Origin: Pseudoalteromonas sp.
Lineage (GTDB): Bacteria > Pseudomonadota > Gammaproteobacteria > Enterobacterales > Alteromonadaceae
Length of the DNA: 64,000 nt
Assembly: GCF_018402495.1 (NCBI RefSeq)
Contig: NZ_JAGYIU010000003.1
Span: forward strand, 434,001-498,000
Direction: 5' to 3'
Shown in pieces: positions 1 through 7,761 of this stretch; the first letter of the stretch is position 1, and the number at the start of each line of letters is the position of its first letter. The notes under the pieces were generated by a model. That model made no database searches. It was not told where the DNA came from and saw only the letters and a program-made list of their open reading frames with translations. A program made the position numbers and the translations under genes.

Positions 1-486
1 ATACGCTTTAGCAACCCCCTGTGCGTAGCTAGGGCCATCTTCGGTTTGACTAAGCGTACTTAGGTCACTGGTACGTAAAAAAGGCATAGCGAGTACCACA
101 GCGCGTTTATCATGGTTATTAATCGTTATTACAACGTCGCCTGGTTCAGCAGGGTCAAACCGTCCTACTACATGGGTATCAAATTGGGCTAGTAAAGGCT
201 GCGCTGCTAAAATACGATTTGCAGAGTCGTGATTGCCAGCAATAATAATAACATGCAACTTTGGACATTGTGTTTTGGCATTTTTTATAAATTGATAAAG
301 TTGATTTTCGGCGCTAGCACTCGGTGTAGCAGTATGATAAATGTCGCCTGCAACAAGCAGTAAGTCTATTTGTTGGCTAACGAGCGTGGTTAATAACCAT
401 GAAAAAAAAGCATGGTGTTCATGGCGGCGATCATGTTCATAAAATTGCTGGCCTAGGTGCCAGTCTGAGGTGTGAAGAACTTTCAT
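1..486 (-). CDS. sbcD: Exonuclease SbcCD subunit D, N-terminal part (cut by window edge)
   Basis: This is the nuclease subunit of the SbcCD (Mre11-Rad50-like) complex, which cuts hairpins and blocked DNA ends in the cytoplasm. The 162 visible codons start MKVLHTSDWHLGQ, the calcineurin-like phosphoesterase motif I (D-x-H), followed by a metal-binding GD in LLVAGDIYH and the GNHD motif in IIIAGNHDS. These residues coordinate the two metal ions in the family. The C-terminal part lies outside the window. The ATG is preceded by AAGAG six bases upstream, placed inside a hairpin. A small membrane-protein gene lies just upstream on the same strand. The start MKVLHTSDWHLG matches the usual family start, so I am confident of identity and start. 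Confidence 0.93.
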   Translation of the reverse strand, partial: MKVLHTSDWHLGQQFYEHDRRHEHHAFFSWLLTTLVSQQIDLLLVAGDIYHTATPSASAENQLYQFIKNAKTQCPKLHVIIIAGNHDSANRILAAQPLLAQFDTHVVGRFDPAEPGDVVITINNHDKRAVVLAMPFLRTSDLSTLSQTEDGPSYAQGVAKAY

Positions 487-489
487 TTT

Positions 490-515
490 GCGCTCTTAAA
501 AAATCATAAGAGCGC
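490..515 (-). promoter_or_regulatory. Hairpin covering the sbcD ribosome-binding site
   Basis: A perfect 9-bp inverted repeat (GCGCTCTTA ... TAAGAGCGC) with an 8-nt loop ends four bases before the sbcD start codon. On the minus-strand transcript the 3' arm contains AAGAG, the only Shine-Dalgarno-like stretch. The hairpin could limit translation of sbcD. It could also be the end of the upstream small gene, but no U-run follows. Confidence 0.45.
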
Positions 516-552
516 CAATATACCCAAGGCAATTAAAGATGCAAGTATCGCC

Positions 553-789
553 TTAGGTTAATGCATACCAAGTAATAAAAATAATCGGTAAGGTAATAAA
601 TGCCATTGTTAAAGGCCACTTAAATGCTTTGGCTTTTTTAGCATGTAATACTTGCAGCGCATTTGTTTCATTACAAGCAGCAACTTTATCAACGTACAGA
701 TAACCCGAGTTGATATATTGCTTACAACTTTGCACATCTGCTGGAATTGCAATTAGTTTTTGCTGCTTTTTTAGGACATAAAAATCCAT
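553..789 (-). CDS. Small hypothetical membrane protein
   Basis: A 78-residue protein I do not recognise. Its N-terminal 50 residues are polar with two cysteines (C22, C39), and residues of roughly 57-77 (WPLTMAFITLPIIFITWYAL) form one hydrophobic segment that probably crosses the membrane, leaving the N-terminus on one side. It sits directly upstream of sbcD on the same strand with a 66-bp gap holding a hairpin, so the two may be co-transcribed. Reality of the gene is supported by the clean hydrophobic segment and absence of an alternative gene in the region. Confidence 0.55.
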   Translation of the reverse strand: MDFYVLKKQQKLIAIPADVQSCKQYINSGYLYVDKVAACNETNALQVLHAKKAKAFKWPLTMAFITLPIIFITWYALT

Positions 790-992
790 AAACTCACCAC
801 ACTTCTTACGATTAGTTAGAACAAAAAATATTTAAGAGACGCACTTAAAAATTCTCTTAAATTAAAAAAGTGGGCGATTCTAATTATAAACCATAGTAAA
901 GATCAACCTAAAACTTTGCTATTTTGCTTTTTTAATAAAAATAGCTGTGTTTTTTGCTTTTATCTCTGTGTTTAGTGATAGTTACCGTGTTT

Positions 993-1009
993 TGTAAACC
1001 CCCTTTACA
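993..1009. promoter_or_regulatory. 17-bp palindromic motif upstream of the M1 peptidase gene
   Basis: TGTAAACCCCCTTTACA: two 6-bp half sites, TGTAAA and TTTACA, around five C. The same 17-mer, read on the other strand as TGTAAAGGGGGTTTACA, recurs at 12407-12423 and 14732-14748. It lies about 175 bp before the M1 peptidase start. It resembles a TyrR box (TGTAAA-N6-TTTACA) with a 5-bp rather than 6-bp centre. The surrounding 790-1182 stretch is AT-rich and otherwise shows no gene. Confidence 0.5.
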
Positions 1010-1182
1010 GTTTGTGTTTTTTATTTAGTTGCCGCTCAATTTTGTTATTAAAAATACTATCTACATACATTTTATAAAGGTCTGGAATATCACCCTATAA
1101 AAGTAGGGGTTTATCGCTATTTTATTGAAGCTGGGCAGTAAATTTGTCACAGTAGTATTACTAAATTCGATCAGGGTTAACA

Positions 1183-3618
1183 ATGAAGAAACGTTTATTC
1201 ACACTCAGTGCGGTAGTATTGCCTTTGGTAATGGCAAGTTCTGTACTTGCCTCATCTGTTGAGCAAACTAAGGGAAGTTATGTTGATAAGTTTCGCCAAC
1301 TAGACGAAGCCCTGCCTACGCCTAATGTTTACCGCAGCGCAGCCGGTGCGCCTGGTGAAAATTACTGGCAGCAACGCGTTGATTACGATATTGATGTAAA
1401 ACTCGATGAGCAAAAGCGTCGCTTAACGGGGAGTCAAACAATTGAATATAAAAATAACTCACCGCATACATTAAAGTACTTATGGCTTCAGCTTGATCAA
1501 AATATTTTTAAAAATGACTCAATTGCCGAAACTACACAAACATTTAAAAGTACCTTACAAAACGAGCCAGATGCAAAGCCCGCTAAGTTAAGCTTAGGTG
1601 ATTTACGTCGTCAACAGTTTATGAACGACAATGAACTGGGTTATACCATCAGTAATGTTAAAGATGAAGACGGTAAAGCGCTGCGCGTTACTGTGGTTGA
1701 TACCTTAATGCGCATTGATTTAAATACGCCACTTAAACCAGGAAGCGATGTTGAGTTTAGTATGGACTTTGCGTTTAACCTAGTTGAAGAAGACGCGGTA
1801 GGCGCACGTGCAGGTTACGAGCATTTTGAAAACGACGGTAACGATATTTTCTTAGTGGCACAATGGTTTCCTCGCTTAGCGGCGTACACCGACTACGAAG
1901 CTTGGACAAACAAACCGTTTTTAGGCAGTGGTGAATTCACCTTAGAGTTTGGTGACTACGACGTTGAAATTACGGTTCCTGCAGATCATATAGTATCGGC
2001 AACCGGTCAGCTTGATAATCCAGGTTCAGTATTAACTAATACTCAGCGCAAACGTTTAAAAGAAGCTGAGACAGCAAAACGCCCTGTATTTATTGTTACC
2101 GAAGAAGAAGCACTAGAAAACGAAAAAGCTGGCACAGATAAAACAAAAACATGGCATTTTAAAGCAGAGAATGTCCGTGATTTTGCTTGGGCGTCGTCGC
2201 GTAAATTTATGTGGGATGCCAAAGGCTATCACCAAGGTGGCGATGAACAACCATTAGTAATGGCTATGTCGTTCTTCCCTAAAGAAGGTGGCGACTTATG
2301 GAAGAAATACTCAACAGAAGCGGTTGTACACACTATGCAAGTGTATTCACAGTATTCATTTGATTATCCATACCCTACAGCGCAGTCAGTTAATGGTCCT
2401 GTTGGTGGCATGGAGTACCCAATGATCACCTTTAATGGCCCACGGACAGACTTACAAGAAGACGGAACACGTACTTACTCTCAAGCGGAAAAACGTTTTT
2501 TAATTGGTGTTGTTATTCATGAAATAGGTCATATCTATTTCCCAATGATTGTAAACTCAGATGAGCGCCAATGGACTTGGATGGATGAAGGCTTAAATAG
2601 CTTTTTAGACGGTGTTGCTGGGCGTGAGTGGGACCCAAGCATTCCATGGGGGGTTGAGCCGCGAGACATCGTTGCGTATATGAAGTCACAAACGCAAGTG
2701 CCTATTATGACGCAATCAGATAGCGTCCTTCGTTTAGGCCCTAACGCCTATACAAAACCTGCAGCTGCATTAAATATTTTACGTGAAGTTATTTTAGGGC
2801 GTGAATTATTTGATTTTGCATTTAAAGAATACGCTCAGCGCTGGAAATATAAGCGCCCTACTCCCGCTGATTTTTTCCGTACTATGGAAGAAGCGTCTGG
2901 CGTTGATTTAGATTGGTTTTGGCGTGGTTGGTTTTACACCACAGACCATGTTGATATCTCACTTGATAAAGTCTATCAATTACGTTTAGACACTAAAAAT
3001 CCAGATATCGACTTTAAACGTTTACGTGATATTGAAGCGGATAAACCAACGTCATTATTTGTTGAACGCAATCGTGCCCAAGGTAAAAAAACCTGGGTTG
3101 AACAAAATCCAGATGTGACAGATTTTTACGACGAAAACGATCGCTTTACCGTAACTAACAAAGAGCGTAATGCGTATAACACGTTTTTAAAAGACTTAAA
3201 GCCGTGGGAGCGTAAAACGCTTGACCGCGCACTCGAAGAAGACAAAAACTACTATGTAATGGCGTTTTCAAATCTGGGTGGCTTAGTGATGCCAATTCTT
3301 CTAGAGTTAACGTACGAAGATGGCACTAAAGAAGAACGTTACATCCCTGCAGAGATTTGGCGCCGTAATCATAAAAACGTACAAAAACTGATTATTACTG
3401 ATAAAAATAAACCGTTAGCGTCAGTAACTGTCGATCCTCGTTGGGAAACGGCGGATGTTGATGTAGAAAATAACCATTACCCTCGTCGTATTATTCCATC
3501 GCGTATTGAGGTGTTTAAACGTGAAAAGAGTAAAGCAAAAGTAAGCCGCGATATTATGCAAGATATTAAAACAGAGCTGAAAAAAGACGATAAAAATAAC
3601 GATGAGGAGCAACAATAA
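1183..3618 (+). CDS. Secreted M1-family zinc metallopeptidase
   Basis: An 811-residue exported aminopeptidase-type enzyme. A signal peptide (residues 1-23, ending VLASS) leads into the M1 N-terminal beta domain. The zinc site is HEIGH at 446-450 followed 18 residues later by E469 in WMDEGLN, the exact M1 spacing. The substrate-binding loop at 408 reads GGMEY instead of the usual GAMEN, which may change N-terminus recognition. The C-terminus is a long lysine/glutamate-rich tail (from about 785). The start ATG follows AGGG at a good distance. The next gene starts on the last base of its stop codon (TAATG), so the two are translationally coupled. Role is inferred to be digestion of peptides outside the cytoplasm. 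Confidence 0.9.
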   Translation: MKKRLFTLSAVVLPLVMASSVLASSVEQTKGSYVDKFRQLDEALPTPNVYRSAAGAPGENYWQQRVDYDIDVKLDEQKRRLTGSQTIEYKNNSPHTLKYLWLQLDQNIFKNDSIAETTQTFKSTLQNEPDAKPAKLSLGDLRRQQFMNDNELGYTISNVKDEDGKALRVTVVDTLMRIDLNTPLKPGSDVEFSMDFAFNLVEEDAVGARAGYEHFENDGNDIFLVAQWFPRLAAYTDYEAWTNKPFLGSGEFTLEFGDYDVEITVPADHIVSATGQLDNPGSVLTNTQRKRLKEAETAKRPVFIVTEEEALENEKAGTDKTKTWHFKAENVRDFAWASSRKFMWDAKGYHQGGDEQPLVMAMSFFPKEGGDLWKKYSTEAVVHTMQVYSQYSFDYPYPTAQSVNGPVGGMEYPMITFNGPRTDLQEDGTRTYSQAEKRFLIGVVIHEIGHIYFPMIVNSDERQWTWMDEGLNSFLDGVAGREWDPSIPWGVEPRDIVAYMKSQTQVPIMTQSDSVLRLGPNAYTKPAAALNILREVILGRELFDFAFKEYAQRWKYKRPTPADFFRTMEEASGVDLDWFWRGWFYTTDHVDISLDKVYQLRLDTKNPDIDFKRLRDIEADKPTSLFVERNRAQGKKTWVEQNPDVTDFYDENDRFTVTNKERNAYNTFLKDLKPWERKTLDRALEEDKNYYVMAFSNLGGLVMPILLELTYEDGTKEERYIPAEIWRRNHKNVQKLIITDKNKPLASVTVDPRWETADVDVENNHYPRRIIPSRIEVFKREKSKAKVSRDIMQDIKTELKKDDKNNDEEQQ

Positions 3619-4103
3619 TGCGCTTTTTGCTTATTATTGTTTGTTTATTAATTGCTGCGCCAAGTATGGCGCATCAATTAAAGTCATCAGTTACAACGGT
3701 GTTATTTAATCAGCGTACGGATAATATTGAATTAATGCACCGCTTTTATTTGCACGACACAGAGCATGCTGTTGGTAACTTGTTTAAGGGCAAAGTTGAT
3801 ATTATTAACAACAAACATGACCAAAAACGTTTTGCCGAATATGTTGAGTCTCATGTTGCTTTACAAACCTTAAGCGGTGAGCCCCTCACCCTTAATTATG
3901 TAGGTGCTCAAGTTGATGGAAAGTTTTTTTGGGTGTACCAAGAGGCTGCGATCCCCGACAAAATTAAGGGAATTAGAATGAGCCATGGTGCGCTGAGAGA
4001 TTTATGGCCTGCTCAGGTCAATATGGTGAATGTTGAAGGGCGAGGAAAAATTAAAACTCTCAATTTTAGTCAAGGCGATACCTGGCTTGAGGCACGATTT
4101 TAG
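3618..4103 (+). CDS. Exported protein, DUF6702-like
   Basis: A 161-residue protein with a signal peptide (MRFLLIIVCLLIAAPSMA, cleavage near residue 18) and then a beta-rich region starting HQLKSSVTTVLFN. It resembles the DUF6702 family, whose members are small exported proteins commonly encoded beside M1 peptidases; function is not known. Its ATG overlaps the stop codon of the upstream M1 peptidase by one base, and a terminator-like hairpin follows. The coupling suggests it works with, or helps secretion of, the peptidase. That role is inference. Confidence 0.7.
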   Translation: MRFLLIIVCLLIAAPSMAHQLKSSVTTVLFNQRTDNIELMHRFYLHDTEHAVGNLFKGKVDIINNKHDQKRFAEYVESHVALQTLSGEPLTLNYVGAQVDGKFFWVYQEAAIPDKIKGIRMSHGALRDLWPAQVNMVNVEGRGKIKTLNFSQGDTWLEARF

Positions 4104-4119
4104 CTAAGGTAACCATTAT

Positions 4120-4144
4120 TGCGCACCTCTCTAGCGGGTGCGCA
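4120..4144 (+). terminator. Terminator-like hairpin after the M1 peptidase operon
   Basis: An 8-bp perfect stem (TGCGCACC / GGTGCGCA) with a 9-nt loop, followed by a pyrimidine-rich stretch CTTTCCTTT. It sits 17 bp after the stop of the DUF6702-like gene. The U-run is interrupted, so termination may be partial. Confidence 0.6.
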
Positions 4145-4332
4145 CTTTCCTTTATAGCTGATCGAGTTAATAAAGTGTATCGTAAAATCTAAACTAAACA
4201 TTATATAAACATAAACTATTAAGTCATTAAATTAGCTATAATATACTGAGTTATTTATATTTTTAGTAAAAGGTTTAGATAACCTAAGCCAAACTTAGCA
4301 TACTGAGCTAATTATTTAGCGCAAGGAATGAA

Positions 4333-4950
4333 ATGAAAACGCAAATTGAGGCAATCAAAGGTGTTATTTTTGATCTAGACGGAACTTTAGTATCATCAGA
4401 ATTAAACTTTTCATTGATTAAGGCACAAGTAGGCTGCCCAGCAGAGCAAGACCTACTTGAATACATAGAACAGCTGCCTTCACCCTATATGCGTGAAGAA
4501 GCAATGAATATAGTGCATCAGCATGAGCTCTTAGATGCACAAACGGCAACGTTTTTACCTGGCGTTGTAGCGGCTGTTAACGCACTGCAAGCTAAAAACA
4601 TACCCATGGCTATTGTTACACGTAATTTTGATAAAGCCGCTACATTAAAGCTACAGCATAATCCGCTACCAATTGAAACGGTGCTAACCCGAACAGACGC
4701 ACCAGCAAAACCTGATCCGAGTGCTTTGTTAAAAGTGGCTACCCAGTGGAACCTGTCGGTAGATAATGTTATTTATGTTGGGGATTATTTGTATGACATT
4801 CAAGCTGCTCATAACGCAAAGATGCGTGCTTGTTTATATGCACCCGATGTAACCCCTGTATATGCTGAGCAAGCCGATTTTGTTATTCATGCGTTTGATG
4901 AATTGGTGTCATTAATTGACAATTACGCTGAAAAAGTGAGGGTCTGTTGA
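4333..4950 (+). CDS. HAD-superfamily hydrolase (subfamily IA), 3' end rewritten by a MITE
   Basis: A 205-residue phosphatase-type protein of the haloacid dehalogenase superfamily. Motif I is FDLDGT (nucleophile D14, acid D16), motif III is the lysine in PAKPDPSAL, and motif IV is GDYLYD. This resembles phosphoglycolate phosphatase and nucleotidase-like members, substrate unknown. The last three residues (RVC) and the stop codon come from a MITE inserted at 4939. Removing the MITE and one copy of the 3-bp TGA duplication restores a frame ending VIMLN then a stop, so the loss is only a few terminal residues and the enzyme is probably functional. Confidence 0.8.
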   Translation: MKTQIEAIKGVIFDLDGTLVSSELNFSLIKAQVGCPAEQDLLEYIEQLPSPYMREEAMNIVHQHELLDAQTATFLPGVVAAVNALQAKNIPMAIVTRNFDKAATLKLQHNPLPIETVLTRTDAPAKPDPSALLKVATQWNLSVDNVIYVGDYLYDIQAAHNAKMRACLYAPDVTPVYAEQADFVIHAFDELVSLIDNYAEKVRVC

Positions 4951-5123
4951 CCTTTCAAGGTTGAATTTGCAGCAGTCTGTTTGGTATTTAGGCAAGGCAG
5001 AGCCTATGTGGTGTGGTTATTCCCCATAAATAGGCGATAACGCAGCATCAATGCCAAACAGGCGTTGCCCGGAGGGTTCTGCCTAGGGGCAATTAACTCT
5101 TTGTTGCCTACATGGATGTAGGT

Positions 5124-6624
5124 CTGTCTCTTATACACAAGTCTTTGAATATCGATAAATCTGTGATCTAATCGATCATCATCACTCATAGATTTATCGT
5201 ATGCACATAAACACTTCTGAAGAATGGGCTCAATTAATTTTTGGTAATGCTAATTTAGGAGATCCGAGACGCACCCGACGATTAGCTCTACTAGCAAGCG
5301 ATATGGCTGAGAATGCAGACAGCTCAATTGTTAAGGCTTCTGATACACCCGCAAAAATTGAAGCCGCTTATCGTTTCATTAGAAATGAGAAAATATCCCC
5401 TCAAGCGATTGCCGATTCGGGGTTCTCACAAACGAGTGAAGCGGTAAAGCAGTTGCCTTTGGTTCTCGCTATCCAAGATACGACAGGATTGACATTTAAA
5501 CACAGTGTTTGTAAAGAATTAGGCGATGTGAACTGTGCAAATACATTAGGAAAACCATCAAAAACAAGAACGCTATATGCGCATTCAACTTTAGCAATTG
5601 ATGCAGATACGGAGCACGTTATTGGTTTACTCGACCAATACTATTGGTTTAGGAAATCAAAGGTTAAAGGGACTAAAGATCAACAACAGCAACGCCCTTA
5701 CGAAGAGAAAGAAAGCTATCGCTGGCAACAAACATTAATGGATATAAAAAACGTACAGGTGAATTATCAAATATACTTAACATCTGCGACAGAGAGGCTG
5801 ACATTTATGAGTACATGACTTACCAAAAGATGAAGGGCATCGATTTTTAGTCAGAGCAAAAGAAAATAGAAAATTAATAGAGCCTCAATGCAATCTCAAC
5901 CAGTTAATAGAAACAGCGCAGGGTCAGTGTTGTTACACTATTAATATAGCGCAACGTGCGGGAAGAAAAGCGCGTCAGGCCCGAATTACATTGAGCTATC
6001 AACCTATAACACTAGCCAAGCCTAAGCGAGTTCAAGGGCAAGAATCACCGACATTGAGTGTTAATGTCATTGTCTGTCAGGAAAAGAAAGCACGCAAAAA
6101 AATCCATTATGTTGGATTTTATATACGACAGAGCCCATAAACACAGCAAAAGATGCCCAGAAATTAGTAAGATACTATGAACTTCGCTGGCGTGTAGAGG
6201 AGTTTCATAAAACATGGAAAACAGATGGAACCGAAGTAGAAGATTTACGTTTGCAGCACAGTGATAATATTTTACGAATTGCGATCATTAAAGCGTTTAT
6301 TGCTGTCAGGTTATTACAGCTGCAAAATATGGCGCAAAGGAGTGAATTAGACAAAGAAGTGAGATGTACAGCTTGTGTTAAAGAGATGACGTGGAAATTA
6401 CTATGGGCAAAGGTTGAAAAGGATGTGTTGCCGGATAAAGTACCGTCTCTTCATTGGCTATACTATAGTTTAGCGAAATTGGGAGGGTGGTATGACAGTA
6501 AAAGAAATGGTCGAGTTGGCGTAAAAGCACTCTGGAAGGGGTGGTTGAAATTAGCAGAAATGGTCGAATCTGCCGAATTGTTAATATCAATTCAGCAGAC
6601 AGAAAAGTTGTGATCAAGAGACAG
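5124..6624 (+). mobile_element. IS4-family insertion sequence, IS50/Tn5 type
   Basis: The left end CTGTCTCTTATACACAAGT is almost identical to the Tn5/IS50 outer end, and the right end (reverse complement CTGTCTCTTGATCACAACTT) resembles the IS50 inner end. The 1501-bp element is flanked by a perfect 10-bp direct repeat GGATGTAGGT at 5114-5123 and 6625-6634 (IS50 makes 9 bp, so one base may be chance). It lies inside a MITE. Its transposase gene is disrupted by three frameshifts. No resistance genes or partner IS are present, so it is a lone IS and not a composite transposon. Confidence 0.92.
5201..6613 (+). pseudogene. Frameshifted IS4/IS50-type transposase
   Basis: The piece from 5201 starts MHINTSEEWAQ and holds the first catalytic Asp region (LAIQDTTGL). 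The reading frame then shifts three times: near 5746-5751, near 5825-5828 and near 6096-6102. Read across the shifts, the product contains ICDREADIYEY (second Asp, DREAD motif) and YELRWRVEEFHKTWK (YREK-type signature with the catalytic Glu), all in the Tn5 transposase order. The third piece runs to the stop at 6613. All three shifts fall in runs of four to seven A, so either the gene has decayed by slippage or the assembly has homopolymer errors. As written it cannot make a full transposase. Confidence 0.88.
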
Positions 6625-6927
6625 GGATGTAGGTAAGGGGCGTGAGCAGGACGCGGAAGCTTTGCTCGGTTTTGACTTAGCCCACTAGGTTACAAATCTC
6701 GCGCCGCGATTAAATTGCCCCTAGTTTGAACAAATATCAATCCGCAAAGGTTAACAGACCCTGATTATGTTAAATTGAGCTTTGTTTTATTTATTTAATA
6801 ACATGATGGGTATTATTTAAAATTAACTTCGACTTCTTTTGCTCAGCATAGCATGTTGAACCACTAGCCCAATACGGTTTGAATTGGTAAAATATCGCAA
6901 ACCAAATGTATTCAATAGAGGCACAAG

Positions 6928-7653
6928 ATGGGCAGAGCATTTGAAGTCCGCAAAAGTTCGATGGCTAAAACAGCCAACGCAAAAACTAAAGTAAATTCGA
7001 AGTACGGTAAAGAAATTTACGTTGCAGCGAAAAATGGTGAGCCTGATCCCGATGTAAATCTAACATTGCGTCGCTTAATTGAAAAAGCAAAAAAAGATCA
7101 AGTTCCTGCGCACGTAATTGAAAAAGCAATCGAAAAAGCAGCCGGCGGAGCAGGGGAAGATTACTCAACTGCGCGTTACGAAGGTTACGGCCCTGGTAAC
7201 TGCATGGTGATTGTTGATTGTTTAACCGACAATCCAAATCGCACAATTAAAGATGTACGCTTACCATTTACTAAAACAGACTCAAAAATTGGTACGCCAG
7301 GCTGTGTTGCACACATGTTTGACCACCTTGCTGTTTTAGGGTTTGCAGGCGATGACGACGAAGTTGTACTCGAAGCGCTGATGATGGCAGACGTTGATGT
7401 AACCGATGTAGAAGCCGAAGGTGGTAAAGTATCGGTGTTTGCACCGCATACTGAGTACTTTAAAGCTAAAACGGCACTAGAAGAGGCATTTGAAGGCATT
7501 AACTTTGAAGTTGATGAAATTACCTTTGTGCCACAAGTACATGTTGAAATTACTGATGAAGAAGTCATTGCCAACTTTGATAAATTTATCAATATGCTTG
7601 AAGACTGCGATGACGTACAAAATGTTTATCACAATGCGACCATTAAAAATTAA
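6928..7653 (+). CDS. YebC/PmpR-family protein (YeeN type)
   Basis: A 241-residue member of the YebC/TACO1 family, starting [20 protein letters not shown], with the conserved [17 protein letters not shown] and [25 protein letters not shown] segments. The length and sequence fit the second, YeeN-like, gammaproteobacterial paralogue and not canonical YebC. Family members have been described as DNA-binding regulators and, more recently, as translation factors relieving stalling at proline-rich stretches; which applies here is not shown. The acidic C-terminus ([12 protein letters not shown]) is typical. It is followed by a strong bidirectional terminator and converges on glcB. Confidence 0.88.
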   Translation: MGRAFEVRKSSMAKTANAKTKVNSKYGKEIYVAAKNGEPDPDVNLTLRRLIEKAKKDQVPAHVIEKAIEKAAGGAGEDYSTARYEGYGPGNCMVIVDCLTDNPNRTIKDVRLPFTKTDSKIGTPGCVAHMFDHLAVLGFAGDDDEVVLEALMMADVDVTDVEAEGGKVSVFAPHTEYFKAKTALEEAFEGINFEVDEITFVPQVHVEITDEEVIANFDKFINMLEDCDDVQNVYHNATIKN

Positions 7654-7680
7654 TTCGAATTGCTACTTTTTTAAAAATTT

Positions 7681-7713
7681 AACGGTAGTGAATAGTGGTT
7701 ATTCACTACCGTT
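7681..7713. terminator. Bidirectional terminator between the YebC-family gene and glcB
   Basis: A perfect 14-bp inverted repeat (AACGGTAGTGAATA / TATTCACTACCGTT) with a 5-nt loop. The left side is rich in T and A (ctttttta) and the right side has ATAAAAAATT, so a U-run follows on either strand. It separates two convergent genes. Confidence 0.85.
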
Positions 7714-7761
7714 ATAAAAAATTAGTAAAGCTGATTTTTTGTTTTTAGGTTAAGTTTTAAG

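Larger units (their letters stand above)
4939..6762 (-). mobile_element. MITE, copy 1, split by an IS50-like insertion
   Basis: A non-coding element with 17-bp terminal inverted repeats AGGGTCTGTTGACCTTT; one base differs at the right end of this copy (AAAGGTTAACAGACCCT). Without the nested IS and its target duplication it is about 313 bp. It is the same family as 26880-27176, in opposite orientation, with the outer thirds well conserved and the middle divergent. If the element is read as starting at GGGTCTG it is flanked by TGA on both sides, a 3-bp duplication of the kind seen with some IS5-family elements. It carries no gene and would need a transposase in trans. Confidence 0.8.

Noticed and set aside
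5124..6624. Composite Tn5-like transposon
   Set aside because: Only one IS copy, no resistance genes, and the element ends at a clean 10-bp target duplication.
7185..7592. 135-codon minus-strand open frame within the YebC-family gene, and similar long antisense frames in glcB, katG, sspC and the GH3 gene
   Set aside because: Fully inside well-supported genes, Ser/Thr-rich composition typical of antisense translation, and no ribosome-binding sites.
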